Origin: Flavobacteriales bacterium
Lineage (GTDB): Bacteria > Bacteroidota > Bacteroidia > Flavobacteriales_F > PHOS-HE28
Length of the DNA: 64,000 nt
Direction: 5' to 3'
Assembly: GCA_020852835.1 (NCBI GenBank)
Contig: JADZAC010000027.1
Location: forward strand, 1-64,000
The position numbers and the translations under genes were made by a program. The notes under the pieces are model-generated. The model saw only the letters and a program-made list of their open reading frames with translations, was not told where the DNA came from and did not search any database. The first letter of the stretch is position 1, and each line of letters begins with the position of its first letter. Positions 17,736-27,215 of this stretch are shown piece after piece.

Positions 17736-17749
17736 CGGCCTTCGGGCCG
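17736..17749 (+). promoter_or_regulatory. UUCG-tetraloop hairpin in the kbl leader
   Basis: Five GC pairs capped by TTCG, 14 bases before the kbl ATG. Such a loop is very stable in RNA and could influence translation start or protect the 5' end. Confidence 0.4.
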
Positions 17750-17763
17750 AACCCCCACCCGCC

Positions 17764-18954
17764 ATGTACGGAAAATTCAAGGACCATCTCACCAAGGAAT
17801 TGGCAGCCATCGAAGCGGCAGGCCTCTTCAAGCGCGAGCGCATCATCACCAGCGAGCAAGGTGCGGAGATCACCGTCAACGGCCGTAAGGTGCTCAACTT
17901 CTGCGCCAACAATTACCTCGGGCTGAGCTCCGACCCGCGCGTGGTGAAAGCCGCGCACGATGCCCTGGATTCGCACGGCTACGGCATGAGCAGCGTGCGC
18001 TTCATCTGCGGAACGCAGGACATCCACAAGGAGCTCGAGGAGAAGATCGCGCGCTTCCACGGAACCGAGGACACCATCCTGTACGCGGCCTGCTTCGACG
18101 CCAACGGCGGCGTGTTCGAGCCCCTGCTCGGCCAGGATGACGCCATCATCAGCGATGCCCTCAACCACGCCAGCATCATCGACGGGGTGCGGCTGTGCAA
18201 GGCCATGCGCTACCGCTATGCCAACAATGACATGGCCGATCTGGAGGTGCAGCTGAAAGCCGCCCGCAAGGACGGCGCCAAGAACATCATCATCGTTACC
18301 GACGGGGTCTTCAGCATGGACGGCATCATCGCCGACATGAAGGGCATCTGCGACCTGGCCGACAAGTACGAGGCCATGGTGATGGTGGACGAATGCCATG
18401 CCGCCGGGTTCATCGGCCCCACCGGGCGCGGCAGCGTGGAGCACTGTGGCGTTACGGGCCGCGTGGACATCATCACCGGCACCCTGGGCAAGGCCCTGGG
18501 CGGGGCCATGGGCGGCTACACCACCGGCCGCAAGGAGATCATTGAGATGCTGCGCCAGCGCTCCCGGCCCTACCTCTTCAGCAATTCGCTGGCACCGGCC
18601 ATCGTGGGCGCCTCCATCAAGGTGATCGACCTGTTGAGCAGCTCCACCGAGCTGCACGACAAGCTGGAGCGCAACGTGAACCAGTTCCGCACGGGCATCG
18701 AGGCGCTAGGATTCAAAACGCGCGGTGCCGGTGCGGCCATCGTGCCCGTGATGCTGGGCGATGCCAAGTTGAGCCAGCAAATGGCCGACAAGCTGCTGGA
18801 GCAGGGCATCTATGTCATCGGTTTCTTCTACCCGGTGGTGCCCAAGGACCAGGCCCGGATCCGCGTGCAGCTCAGCGCCGCGCACACCTCCACCCAGATC
18901 GAGAAGGCCCTGGCCGCCTTTGCCAAGGTGGGCGAGGAGCTGGGGGTGATCTGA
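17764..18954 (+). CDS. kbl: Glycine C-acetyltransferase
   Basis: A 396-residue PLP enzyme of the alpha-oxoamine synthase family. It joins glycine and acetyl-CoA to 2-amino-3-ketobutyrate, the lyase half of threonine breakdown. PLP Lys is K243 in [21 protein letters not shown] supplies the Asp that holds the pyridine nitrogen; [10 protein letters not shown] and [16 protein letters not shown] are the usual N-terminal motifs, the latter favouring Kbl over BioF. No tdh gene is next to it. It is convergent with the following gene, separated by 16 bases. Confidence 0.92.
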   Translation: MYGKFKDHLTKELAAIEAAGLFKRERIITSEQGAEITVNGRKVLNFCANNYLGLSSDPRVVKAAHDALDSHGYGMSSVRFICGTQDIHKELEEKIARFHGTEDTILYAACFDANGGVFEPLLGQDDAIISDALNHASIIDGVRLCKAMRYRYANNDMADLEVQLKAARKDGAKNIIIVTDGVFSMDGIIADMKGICDLADKYEAMVMVDECHAAGFIGPTGRGSVEHCGVTGRVDIITGTLGKALGGAMGGYTTGRKEIIEMLRQRSRPYLFSNSLAPAIVGASIKVIDLLSSSTELHDKLERNVNQFRTGIEALGFKTRGAGAAIVPVMLGDAKLSQQMADKLLEQGIYVIGFFYPVVPKDQARIRVQLSAAHTSTQIEKALAAFAKVGEELGVI

Positions 18955-18970
18955 TCCGCCCCTCGGGCCG

Positions 18971-19867
18971 CTACCGTTCGGTGGTGTAGCGGATGACGTC
19001 GATCACCCCGGTATCCTCCTGCCGCGTGATCAGCGCCTTGAGGAAAAGCGTGCCCTCCTCGTACAGGTATTCGGTGTGCCGGGTGGCCGTGCCGTTCTGC
19101 AGCACATCGCAGGTGAGCGGGTTGCCCGCCTTGTCATAGGTCCATTTCCAAGTGGTCCGGTTCTCCGAGCCCAGGTCGGGTTGGTCGTGGCGCTCGGCCA
19201 GCCGCCCTTGTGCATCGTATTGGAACGCGATCCTGCCGCGCCGCTGCGTGATCAGGTTGCGGCGTTCGATCCGGCGCAGATAGCCCAGGGCATCGCGGCT
19301 GAAGGTCTCTTCCTCGTAAGGCCTGCCGCGGTCGTTGAGCCGGGTGCGCCGCCAGGTGGTGTCGTTCACCACGCTGTATTCCAAGCGCTCGTCACTGACC
19401 ACCGTGGCGCGGCCTTCCACGAAGTGGTAGCGGTCGGTGCCCAGGTTTTCCAGCCGCACGTGCGCTTCGTGCACCACGCGGCCTTCGCCGTCGTAGCCCT
19501 TGCGCAGGGCGAAATACCCGTGGAGGTCATTGTGCAGTTCCTGCAGCAGCCGGCCATCGGCATCGTAACTGTACATCACCGAGGCCGTGTCGAAACCCGT
19601 GCCGGGGTGGCCGAAAGAGTTGTTGGCGTAGCCCAGCCGCCCGTCCTGCCCGAAGCGGTAGAGATGGAACCGGTCCTGGGCATGCATGGGCCGGCCGTCG
19701 CGTTTCACCCACGAGCGCCCGCTCACCGCCTTCACGCCGTTGCGGGCGATGAACACCGGGTTGAACTGCACGGGGCGCGGGTCTTCGGCAGCCGGTTCCA
19801 CCAGCAGCATCTGCGCGGCCAACGGGAATTGCGCCATGCATGCAGCCAGCAATAACAGGTTCCTCAT
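18971..19867 (-). CDS. Exported protein with YD/RHS-like repeats
   Basis: A 298-residue protein with a signal peptide ([19 protein letters not shown]). From about residue 85 it repeats short strands such as [37 protein letters not shown] and [10 protein letters not shown], the YD-repeat pattern of RHS-like surface proteins, but there are only a few copies and no toxin tip. No sorting domain is visible at the C-terminus, so it may stay periplasmic or in the outer membrane. Its ATG overlaps the stop of the DUF255 gene, so the two are translationally coupled. Function unknown. Confidence 0.75.
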   Translation of the reverse strand: MRNLLLLAACMAQFPLAAQMLLVEPAAEDPRPVQFNPVFIARNGVKAVSGRSWVKRDGRPMHAQDRFHLYRFGQDGRLGYANNSFGHPGTGFDTASVMYSYDADGRLLQELHNDLHGYFALRKGYDGEGRVVHEAHVRLENLGTDRYHFVEGRATVVSDERLEYSVVNDTTWRRTRLNDRGRPYEEETFSRDALGYLRRIERRNLITQRRGRIAFQYDAQGRLAERHDQPDLGSENRTTWKWTYDKAGNPLTCDVLQNGTATRHTEYLYEEGTLFLKALITRQEDTGVIDVIRYTTER

Positions 19868-21879
19868 TGCATTTGGATCAAGGCGGCAGCCACGCTGCCC
19901 ACCGGCAGTTGGCACACCTTGTTTTCGCATACAAAGATGGTGGTGGCGCCCACCACGCTCCTGCCCGCCAGCAGGGGCAGACTGCTGGTGCCGGTGGTGC
20001 CCATGAACAGCCGGCCCGGGATGTAAAGGGCGTTGAACTCGCGCCGGCGCTCCAGGGCCAGCGGCCCGGTGATGGCGATCTCGTACCAGGGATGCACGTG
20101 GTCCATAAGCAGCAGGGCCCAGTTGGAGAAGCTCGAGGGGTGGTCCTTCATGTCGGCCTTGACGTTGTTGAGCTGTTGGCGGCTGATGGCCAACAGGTGC
20201 GGGTCGTCCAGCAGATGCCCCAGTTGGAAGAGGCCCTTGGCCATGCTGGAGTTGGAAGCAGGAATCACCGTGTCGTACAGCTCGTAGTGGCGGGTGATCA
20301 AGGCGGGGTCCAGCTTGCTGGTGAAATGGAACATGCCGCTGGCCGCATCCAGGAAGTGTTCCAGGGCATAGGCCGCCAATTGCCGGGCCTCGGTGATCCA
20401 CTGCTCATCGAAGTCGGCCTGGTACAGGTGCAGCAGTGCCTCGATGCAGAAGCCGTAGTCTTCCAGATAGCCGTTGATCGCCGGCTTGCCTTGGGTGCAG
20501 CCGTGCCACAAGCCGCCATCGGGGCGGCGGCAGGTGTCCAGCAGGTGGCGCATGGTTTGCCGGGCCAGCCGGAGGTGTTCCGGGTCGCCGAAGGCGGCAT
20601 GGGCATCGCAGAGGCCCGAGACCATCAGGGCGTTCCAGGAGGTCAGCACCTTATGGTCCAGGCCGGGCCGCGGGCGCTGGTTGCGGGCGGCCAGCAGCTT
20701 GGCGTCCACGCGGGCGCGCTTTGCGGCCAGTTCCTCCGGGGCAAGCCCGTGCTTGTGCGCGAATCCCGCATCATCCATGGTGCGCAGCAGGATGTTGCGC
20801 CCTTGTTCCCACAAGCCTTCCTTCCCCACGCGGTAGAGCTCCGTGGCCAAGCCCAGGTCTTCCCCCAGAACTTCGGCCAGCTGCGCGGCGGTCCACAGGT
20901 AGAACAAGCCTTCTTCTCCCTCGCTGTCGGCATCCAGGGCACTGTACCAAGCACCGTCGGGCGTGTGCATCTCGCGCAGTGCCCAGCCGATGGTGCGCTG
21001 CACCACTTCCCGGTATTCTTCCTCGTGGAAGGCTTGGTAGGCGTGGCTGTACAAGGAGATCAGCTGGGCATTGTCGTACAGCATCTTTTCAAAGTGGGGC
21101 ACCTTCCAGCCCATGTCGGTGCTGTAGCGCGCAAATCCGCCGCCGACCTGGTCGAACAGGCCCCCTTGGGCCATCTTGGCCAGGGTAAGCCGCAGCTGTG
21201 CCGCATAGGCCGGGTTGCCGGTGGTGACGGCGTAGCGCAACAGGAATTCGTGGTTGTTGGGCAAGGGGAATTTCGGTGCTTGCCCGGGCCCGCCCCATAC
21301 CGTATCGAAGTTGCGGGCAAAGCCTTCGGCAATGCGGTCCACGTCCTTGGTGGTGAACACCGGTGGATGCGGATCGGGCGCCAGCAGTTCGCCCTGCTGC
21401 AGGCCTGCGTGCAGGCGGGCGCCATGCTCCAGCAGCTTGTCTGGCTCCTTTGCCCACAAGTCGGCCAATTGCTCCACCACCCTCATCCACTGCTCCTTGG
21501 TGAAGTAGGTGCCGCCGTATACCGGCCTTCCGTCGGGGAGGGTGAAGCAGTTCAGCGGCCATCCGCCCTTGCGCGTCATCAGTTGCACGGCCGCCATGTA
21601 CACCTGGTCCACATCGGGCCGTTCCTCGCGGTCCACTTTGATGCACACCAGGTGCGCGTTCATCAGGGCGGCCACGGCTTCATCCTCAAAGCTCTCGCGC
21701 TCCATCACATGGCACCAATGGCAGGTGCTGTAGCCGATGCTCAGCAGCACCAGCTTGTTTTCCGCCTTGGCCCGGGCAAAGGCTTCTTCGCCCCAGGGTT
21801 GCCAGTGCACCGGGTTGTGTGCATGTTGCAGCAGGTAGGGGCTGGTTTCACCGGCCAATCGGTTGGTGTGGGCGGGCAT
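19864..21879 (-). CDS. DUF255 thioredoxin-domain protein (YyaL / SPATA20 family)
   Basis: A 671-residue cytoplasmic protein. The N-terminal DUF255 domain has the family opening [20 protein letters not shown] and a thioredoxin-like CxxC ([11 protein letters not shown]53 and C56). The remainder (about 200-650) is an alpha/alpha-barrel of the N-acylglucosamine-2-epimerase type, with [20 protein letters not shown] and [15 protein letters not shown]. The family is widespread from bacteria to mammals, but its reaction is not established. The ATG at 21879 gives the conserved start; longer frames upstream lack family similarity. Confidence 0.9.
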   Translation of the reverse strand: MPAHTNRLAGETSPYLLQHAHNPVHWQPWGEEAFARAKAENKLVLLSIGYSTCHWCHVMERESFEDEAVAALMNAHLVCIKVDREERPDVDQVYMAAVQLMTRKGGWPLNCFTLPDGRPVYGGTYFTKEQWMRVVEQLADLWAKEPDKLLEHGARLHAGLQQGELLAPDPHPPVFTTKDVDRIAEGFARNFDTVWGGPGQAPKFPLPNNHEFLLRYAVTTGNPAYAAQLRLTLAKMAQGGLFDQVGGGFARYSTDMGWKVPHFEKMLYDNAQLISLYSHAYQAFHEEEYREVVQRTIGWALREMHTPDGAWYSALDADSEGEEGLFYLWTAAQLAEVLGEDLGLATELYRVGKEGLWEQGRNILLRTMDDAGFAHKHGLAPEELAAKRARVDAKLLAARNQRPRPGLDHKVLTSWNALMVSGLCDAHAAFGDPEHLRLARQTMRHLLDTCRRPDGGLWHGCTQGKPAINGYLEDYGFCIEALLHLYQADFDEQWITEARQLAAYALEHFLDAASGMFHFTSKLDPALITRHYELYDTVIPASNSSMAKGLFQLGHLLDDPHLLAISRQQLNNVKADMKDHPSSFSNWALLLMDHVHPWYEIAITGPLALERRREFNALYIPGRLFMGTTGTSSLPLLAGRSVVGATTIFVCENKVCQLPVGSVAAALIQMQ

Positions 21880-21953
21880 GGTATCTTTCACGGGTGGATG
21901 GCCGTGCGGGGCGGGAACGGCGGGCGAACAACACGCGCTGGAACAAGGATGGT

Positions 21954-21961
21954 GCAAAGTA
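21954..21961 (-). promoter_or_regulatory. Probable -7 box TACTTTGC
   Basis: Near-match to TAnnTTTG, 75 bases before the DUF255 gene, in a divergent region that also precedes the small membrane protein gene. Confidence 0.35.
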
Positions 21962-22059
21962 GACCGGCATTCGGCGAGCGGAACCCGCGGACGGCAGGGG
22001 CTCGTCAACACCACCCCGTTGATCCCGCCGCGCCAGGGCCGCAATGGCCTGTGGCCTTG

Positions 22060-22557
22060 ATGCTCCTAGGCTTGTTCAGTTTCCTCTTCATTTTCTTCTC
22101 CATCGGGCAGGCCACGTTGGTGACCTTTACGGAGTTGTTCCGCTGGTTCGCGCTCTTTGCCTTCGGGGGCAACCTGCTGCCCCGGCGCTGGTATGCCAAG
22201 GGCTTGGTGATGGACGGCATGGAATGGTTCTGGTTCAACTTATTGGCCGTGGGGCCGTTGGTGGTGGGCGGCTGCTTGGTGGTGAACTACGTGTTCCGCG
22301 GCCCGGAAGTGCGGATGCTGGTGCACCAGGGGCAACGCATCGAGCTGCACCGCTATTGGCGGGAGCACGGGGCTTTTCCGCCGCATGTGCCCTGGCCTTC
22401 GGTGGCGGGCCGAAATCCCGCCGAGGACCGCGCCGCACTGGCCGCGGTACAGCCCGGTGATGTAGTGTTTGCATGGGCCGAAGGGGCCTTGGGCTACCGG
22501 GTGATCACGGCACGCGCCGCACCAATGCTCTTGGAGCCGGCGGGCGGCAGGCGGTAG
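22060..22557 (+). CDS. Two-helix membrane protein of unknown function
   Basis: A 165-residue protein with two hydrophobic segments (about 1-22 and 58-80) separated by a short basic loop (PRRWYAKG) and followed by an 85-residue soluble tail. I do not recognise it. An in-frame ATG at 21949 would add 37 Pro/Arg-rich residues; I prefer 22060 because the membrane segment begins there, but this is not certain. It converges on a lipoprotein gene with a 7-base gap. Confidence 0.6.
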   Translation: MLLGLFSFLFIFFSIGQATLVTFTELFRWFALFAFGGNLLPRRWYAKGLVMDGMEWFWFNLLAVGPLVVGGCLVVNYVFRGPEVRMLVHQGQRIELHRYWREHGAFPPHVPWPSVAGRNPAEDRAALAAVQPGDVVFAWAEGALGYRVITARAAPMLLEPAGGRR

Positions 22558-22564
22558 GACGGTA

Positions 22565-23023
22565 TCAACGCAGCTCCACCTGGTGCTCCACTTCGAACGG
22601 AAAACGTTTGCGCAGCCAGCGGGCCCGGCCTTCCACGGTACCCTTGGCGCCCAGTTTCAGGCTGCCGCTGAGGGCGGAGCCCAGCAACAAGGGGAGCATG
22701 TTCTGCCCTGGAGTGAACCGGGTGTGCACCGGTATGGCGTAGTTGGCGGTGCTTAGCGGGGCCAGCACCACCGCGCTGTCCAGATCGGCCTTCCCGATGG
22801 CCACGCCGTTCAGGTACAGGTCCACGTCCGGGTCGGTCACGGTGATGCGGAAGTTGTTCGGGTTGTTCACGGCCACGGTGATGGTGGCCGAAAGCCCCTG
22901 GGCATCCAGCCGGGTGAGCTTCGCCTGTTGCACGCCCAGCAGTTCCACCTCACTGTAGTTGAGGCAACCGGGCAGGAGCAGCGCCGCGCAAAAGCCGATC
23001 AGAATTCTGGAAAGGCCCGCCAT
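22565..23023 (-). CDS. LEA-type-2 (WHy-like) lipoprotein
   Basis: A 152-residue lipoprotein: signal sequence with lipobox LLPGC (acylated C20), then a single immunoglobulin-like LEA2 or WHy domain. Typical elements are ATITVAVNNPNNFRITV and VDLYLNGVAIGKADLDS. In bacteria these domains are found in envelope lipoproteins of unknown role. The gene starts 4 bases after the M20 peptidase stop on the same strand, so the two form an operon. Confidence 0.82.
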   Translation of the reverse strand: MAGLSRILIGFCAALLLPGCLNYSEVELLGVQQAKLTRLDAQGLSATITVAVNNPNNFRITVTDPDVDLYLNGVAIGKADLDSAVVLAPLSTANYAIPVHTRFTPGQNMLPLLLGSALSGSLKLGAKGTVEGRARWLRKRFPFEVEHQVELR

Positions 23024-23027
23024 CGGA

Positions 23028-24398
23028 TCACTTGGCCGTTTCAGCGAAATGCCGGAAGAAGCGCGGTATGGTGCGGATGCCCGCCATGTAGTTGAACACG
23101 CCGTAGTGCTCGTTCGGGCTGTGGATGTTGTCACTGTCCAGCCCGAAGCCGAACAGGATGGTCTTCAGGCCCAACTCTTTCTCGAACAGGGCCACGATGG
23201 GGATGCTGCCACCGCCGCGCGTGGGGATGGGCTTCATTCCGAAAGTTTCCTCCATGGCCTTGCTCGCTGCTTGGTAGGCCGCGCTGTCCGTGGGCGTCAC
23301 GGCTGCCTCGCCGCCGTGGTGGGGCGTCACCTTCACCTTTACGTAAGGCGGTGCGATCTTCTTGAAATGATCCACGAAAAGCTGCGTGATGGCATCGCTT
23401 TTCTGGTCGGGTACCAAGCGCATGCTGATCTTGGCGCTGGCCTTGGAGGGCAGCACGGTCTTGGCGCCTTCGCCGATGTACCCGCCCCAGATGCCGTTCA
23501 CGTCCAAGGTGGGCCGGATGCTGGCGCGCTCGGGCGCGGTGTAGCCTTTTTCGCCCATCAAGGCATCCACGCCGAGGTCTTTCATGTAGGCCTTTTCATC
23601 AAAGGGAGCCTTGGCCAGTTCCGCGCGTTCGGCGGCGCTGAGCTCCCGCACGGCATCGTAGAAGCCGGGAATGGTGATGCGCCGGTCCTTGTCGTGCAGG
23701 CTGGAAATCAGGTCGCACAACACATTGATGGGGTTGGCCACGGCACCGCCGTACACCCCGCTGTGCAGGTCGCGGTTCGGGCCGGTCACCTCCACTTCCA
23801 GGTAGCTGAGGCCGCGCAGGCCAGTGTTGATGCTCGGCGTGTCGTTGGCGATCATCGAGGTGTCGCTGATCAACACTACGTCTGCGGCCAAGCGCTGCTT
23901 GTTGGCTTTCACGAAAATGCCGAGGTTGGTGGAGCCCACTTCTTCCTCGCCCTCGATCATCACCTTCACGTTGCAGGGCAGGTTGCCGGTCTTCACCATG
24001 GCTTCCAAGGCCTTGACGTGCATGTAGAACTGCCCCTTGTCGTCGGCGCTGCCGCGGGCGTAAATGAGGCCGTCCTTCACCACCGGCTCAAACGGCGGGC
24101 TGTCCCACAGCTCCAGCGGGTCGGGCGGCTGCACGTCGTAGTGGCCGTAGACCAGCACGGTGGGTTTCCCCGGATCCACCATTTTTTCGCCGTACACAAT
24201 GGGGTGGCCCGCCGTGGGGCACACCTCCACTTTTTCCAGTCCGGCTTCTGCCATGCGCTGCCGTACGGCTTCGGCGCAGCGGGCCACATCGGCCTTGTAC
24301 TTGGGGTCGGCGCTTACGCTGGGGATGCGCAGCAGATCGAGCAGCTCGGAGAGGAATCGGTCTTGGTGGGTCTCGATGTGCTGGTCCACGGATGCCAT
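23028..24398 (-). CDS. M20 family dipeptidase
   Basis: A 456-residue di-zinc peptidase of the M20A/ArgE-CNDP type. Metal ligands and catalytic residues are in YGHYDVQPPD, ARGSADDKGQ, EGEEEVGS and the terminal SPNEHYG; VTGPNRDLHSGVYGGAVANP and GGGSIPIV mark the dimerisation lid. There is no signal peptide, so it is cytoplasmic and probably hydrolyses dipeptides. The ATG at 24398 is 22 bases after a predicted transcript start; an upstream in-frame ATG lies before that promoter and is rejected. The LEA2 lipoprotein gene follows. Confidence 0.92.
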   Translation of the reverse strand: MASVDQHIETHQDRFLSELLDLLRIPSVSADPKYKADVARCAEAVRQRMAEAGLEKVEVCPTAGHPIVYGEKMVDPGKPTVLVYGHYDVQPPDPLELWDSPPFEPVVKDGLIYARGSADDKGQFYMHVKALEAMVKTGNLPCNVKVMIEGEEEVGSTNLGIFVKANKQRLAADVVLISDTSMIANDTPSINTGLRGLSYLEVEVTGPNRDLHSGVYGGAVANPINVLCDLISSLHDKDRRITIPGFYDAVRELSAAERAELAKAPFDEKAYMKDLGVDALMGEKGYTAPERASIRPTLDVNGIWGGYIGEGAKTVLPSKASAKISMRLVPDQKSDAITQLFVDHFKKIAPPYVKVKVTPHHGGEAAVTPTDSAAYQAASKAMEETFGMKPIPTRGGGSIPIVALFEKELGLKTILFGFGLDSDNIHSPNEHYGVFNYMAGIRTIPRFFRHFAETAK

Positions 24399-24424
24399 AG
24401 GATGCAGGATGGGTTTGAAGCGGC

Positions 24425-24432
24425 CAAAGATA
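24425..24432 (-). promoter_or_regulatory. -7 box TATCTTTG before the M20 peptidase
   Basis: Exact TAnnTTTG match on the minus strand, leader about 22 bases. It fixes the peptidase start at 24398. Confidence 0.55.
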
Positions 24433-24543
24433 GCGGCCCTTCGCGGCGGGTTCCGGGGAGATTTCGGGGTCCTTGGGCAACCAAAAGGCACGCGGATCGG
24501 TCAATGCACCGGGCTGCCTACCTTGCACCTCATTCCCTCGGTC

Positions 24544-27201
24544 ATGATCCTTCGGTCAATTCTGCTTGTTGGCACCTTGGCGTCCACGGGCATTTTGCAT
24601 GCACAGCTTACCGGGAGCAACACCCCTACGCCCGCCCAACTGGTCAACAATATCCTGCTTGGAGGCGGGGTGACCGCCAGCAACATCACCTATACGGGCG
24701 GCCCCGGGGGCAGGGGTTCTTTCAGTGCCCTGGGCACCAACCTCGGCTTGGATTCCGGCGTGGTGCTCACCACCGGGGTGGTGCCGGCCGTCTTGAACCC
24801 GAATGATTGGAACAACGGCCAAAGCAACAATGGCGGTAGCGACAATGACCTGGTGGCCCTGTCCGGCCAATCGATCAACGACAAGGCGATCCTGGAATTC
24901 GATTTCATCCCCACGGGTGATTCATTGAAGTTCCGCTTTGTTTTTGCTTCGATGGAGTACCCCACGTTCGTGTGCAGCAATTTCAACGATGCATTCGGGT
25001 TCTTCATCAGCGGACCTGGGATCACCGGACCTTTCACCAATAATGCAAAGAACATCGCGTTGGTACCTGGAACCACCGTGCCCATCACGATCAATACGAT
25101 CAACTCCGGCGTTCCGGGCATGGCCGGCACGGCCTCCACTTGCGCAAACGCCGATCCCAACTGGCAGGCAAACAGCATTTACTACGTCAACAACAGTTCG
25201 GTCGCCACCGTGCTCTTCCCCGGGTTCACAACGGTGATCACCGCGTTGGCCCAGGTGCAGTGCGGCGAAACCTACCACATCAAGCTGGCCATTGGCAATG
25301 GAACCGACAACAGTCTGCAGTCCGCCGTGTTCCTGGAGGCCGGCAGCTTCGCCAGCACGGGCCAGGTGATCCCTTCGCTCACCACGGGCATGGGCGGGCT
25401 CAACGCCAACGATACCACCATGTTCGAGGGCTGCGGGGTGATCCCCTTCAACTTCCACCGCATGGGCGACACCACCAACACCGATACGGTGCACCTGGTG
25501 ATCGGGGGTACGGCCACGCCCGGCGTGGATTATTTCCCCCCCATCCCTTCGCAGATCATCTACCAGCCCGGGGATACGGTGCTCAACTTCCCCCTTACCG
25601 TTCCCTACGACCTGGACGGCTTGGAGACCTTGACCATTGAGGTGACCGAGAACATTGTGTGCAGCGGCATGCAGGTGATCTCCAACTATACCTTCTACAT
25701 CGACCAATACCCGGACCTGAACCTGGTGACCAACGATGTGAACGGCGTTTGCGAGCAGGCCTACGATATCGGCCCGATCGTCACCCAAGGCGTCGGCTAT
25801 TACAGCTACCTCTGGAACACGGGCGATACCACGCCCACGATCCAGGTGCAAGTGGACACCACCACCACGTTTTATGTAACGGTGAGCGACACGTGCAGCG
25901 TGCCGGCCGTGCTGGACAGCATTGTGGTGAACATACCCGTATACCAGCCCATGTCCGTCACGGCCGTGCCCGATACGGCCATCCCCTGCTTGGGCAACGC
26001 GGACATCAGCGTGGTCGGAACCACGGGCGGCAATGGGGACTACACCTTCACCTGGTCGCAAGGCGGCCAGTCCGCCGGTGCCGGTCCCACGATCAACGTG
26101 CCCGCCAGCGATACCCTCTGGTATGTGGTCACGGCCATGGACGGCTGTTTGCACTCCGCCACCGATTCGGTACAGGTCACCACGGTGCCCTTGCCGCAGA
26201 TCGCGATCGATTCCTGGGACAGCCTGGTGTTCTGCATCGGGGATACGGTGGTGCTGTTCCCGCGGGGCGTTACCGGCGGAAACGGGGTGTATACCTATTC
26301 ATGGACCAACAGCACGGGCAGTGTGCTCAGCACGGCCGACACCCTGCTGGTGGGCGTGCCGGACGACTCCACCTACACCTTGCGCGTGCAGGACCAGTGC
26401 GGTTACGCCACGGACAGCACCTTTACCACGTTCATTCCGCACTACCCGCCATTCCTGATCCGCCTCACGCCGGACAGCACCATCTGCGCCGGTGATTCCA
26501 TCACCCTGCAGGCCCTGATCAGTGGTGGTTCAGGGACTTATACCATCGATTGGCAGGGATGGAACTGGAGCGACCCCCGCTACACCTATGGCGGTGACCA
26601 GGATGCGGCCTTCACCGTGAACGTGCTGGACCACTGCGGGGAGCTGATCAGCGCTTCCTCCATGGTAACGGTGCAGCACCCCACGGCCAAGATCCTGATC
26701 TACAACAAAGGCCAGGATGACTGGCTCTTCCACACCTCCACCTATCCGTACACCGTGCCGGTGAAGATCTGGGACCTGGGCGACGGCACCATCATAAAGG
26801 CCGATTCGATCACGCACAGTTACACGGACCTCAACGATCACTGGGTCACCTTGCACACGGTGAGCGCCGAAGGGTGCAAAGCCATGGACAGCCTGCTGGT
26901 CATTCCGCCGGGCACCCTCTTCTTCCCCAACGCCTTTACGCCTGATGGTGACGGGGTAAATGATACCTTCGGCCCGGTGTACTCCTCCGTGGGCAGGTTC
27001 TACCTGGCCATCTTCGACCGCTGGGGGCACTTGGTGTTCGAGACCGAAGACATCAACCGGCAGTGGGACGGAAGCGTGATCGGCGGCGGACAGGCCACCA
27101 CCGGGGTTTACGTGTACACGTATCGCGCAAAGGGGCACTATTACGAAGCCAACGAAAAATACGGACACGTTACCTTGGTCCGCGGAACGAACGGAAGGTG
27201 A
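24544..27201 (+). CDS. Choice-of-anchor-L protein with gliding-motility C-terminal domain (copy 1)
   Basis: An 885-residue secreted protein. A signal peptide (about 20 residues, ending in LHA) precedes a choice-of-anchor-L domain (about 25-280) with LEFDFIPTGDSLKFRFVF, FGFFISGPGITGPF and CGETYHIKLAIGNG. A Calx-beta-like segment (GTATPGVDYFPPIPSQ, near 320-380), then several Ig or SprB-like repeats and a PKD-like stretch follow. The C-terminal 85 residues are the T9SS type B domain: FPNAFTPDGDGVNDTF and FDRWGHLVFE. It probably acts at the cell surface. Copy 2 follows after 14 bases. Start by signal peptide. Confidence 0.9.
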   Translation: MILRSILLVGTLASTGILHAQLTGSNTPTPAQLVNNILLGGGVTASNITYTGGPGGRGSFSALGTNLGLDSGVVLTTGVVPAVLNPNDWNNGQSNNGGSDNDLVALSGQSINDKAILEFDFIPTGDSLKFRFVFASMEYPTFVCSNFNDAFGFFISGPGITGPFTNNAKNIALVPGTTVPITINTINSGVPGMAGTASTCANADPNWQANSIYYVNNSSVATVLFPGFTTVITALAQVQCGETYHIKLAIGNGTDNSLQSAVFLEAGSFASTGQVIPSLTTGMGGLNANDTTMFEGCGVIPFNFHRMGDTTNTDTVHLVIGGTATPGVDYFPPIPSQIIYQPGDTVLNFPLTVPYDLDGLETLTIEVTENIVCSGMQVISNYTFYIDQYPDLNLVTNDVNGVCEQAYDIGPIVTQGVGYYSYLWNTGDTTPTIQVQVDTTTTFYVTVSDTCSVPAVLDSIVVNIPVYQPMSVTAVPDTAIPCLGNADISVVGTTGGNGDYTFTWSQGGQSAGAGPTINVPASDTLWYVVTAMDGCLHSATDSVQVTTVPLPQIAIDSWDSLVFCIGDTVVLFPRGVTGGNGVYTYSWTNSTGSVLSTADTLLVGVPDDSTYTLRVQDQCGYATDSTFTTFIPHYPPFLIRLTPDSTICAGDSITLQALISGGSGTYTIDWQGWNWSDPRYTYGGDQDAAFTVNVLDHCGELISASSMVTVQHPTAKILIYNKGQDDWLFHTSTYPYTVPVKIWDLGDGTIIKADSITHSYTDLNDHWVTLHTVSAEGCKAMDSLLVIPPGTLFFPNAFTPDGDGVNDTFGPVYSSVGRFYLAIFDRWGHLVFETEDINRQWDGSVIGGGQATTGVYVYTYRAKGHYYEANEKYGHVTLVRGTNGR

Positions 27202-27215
27202 TCCAACAAGCAAGC

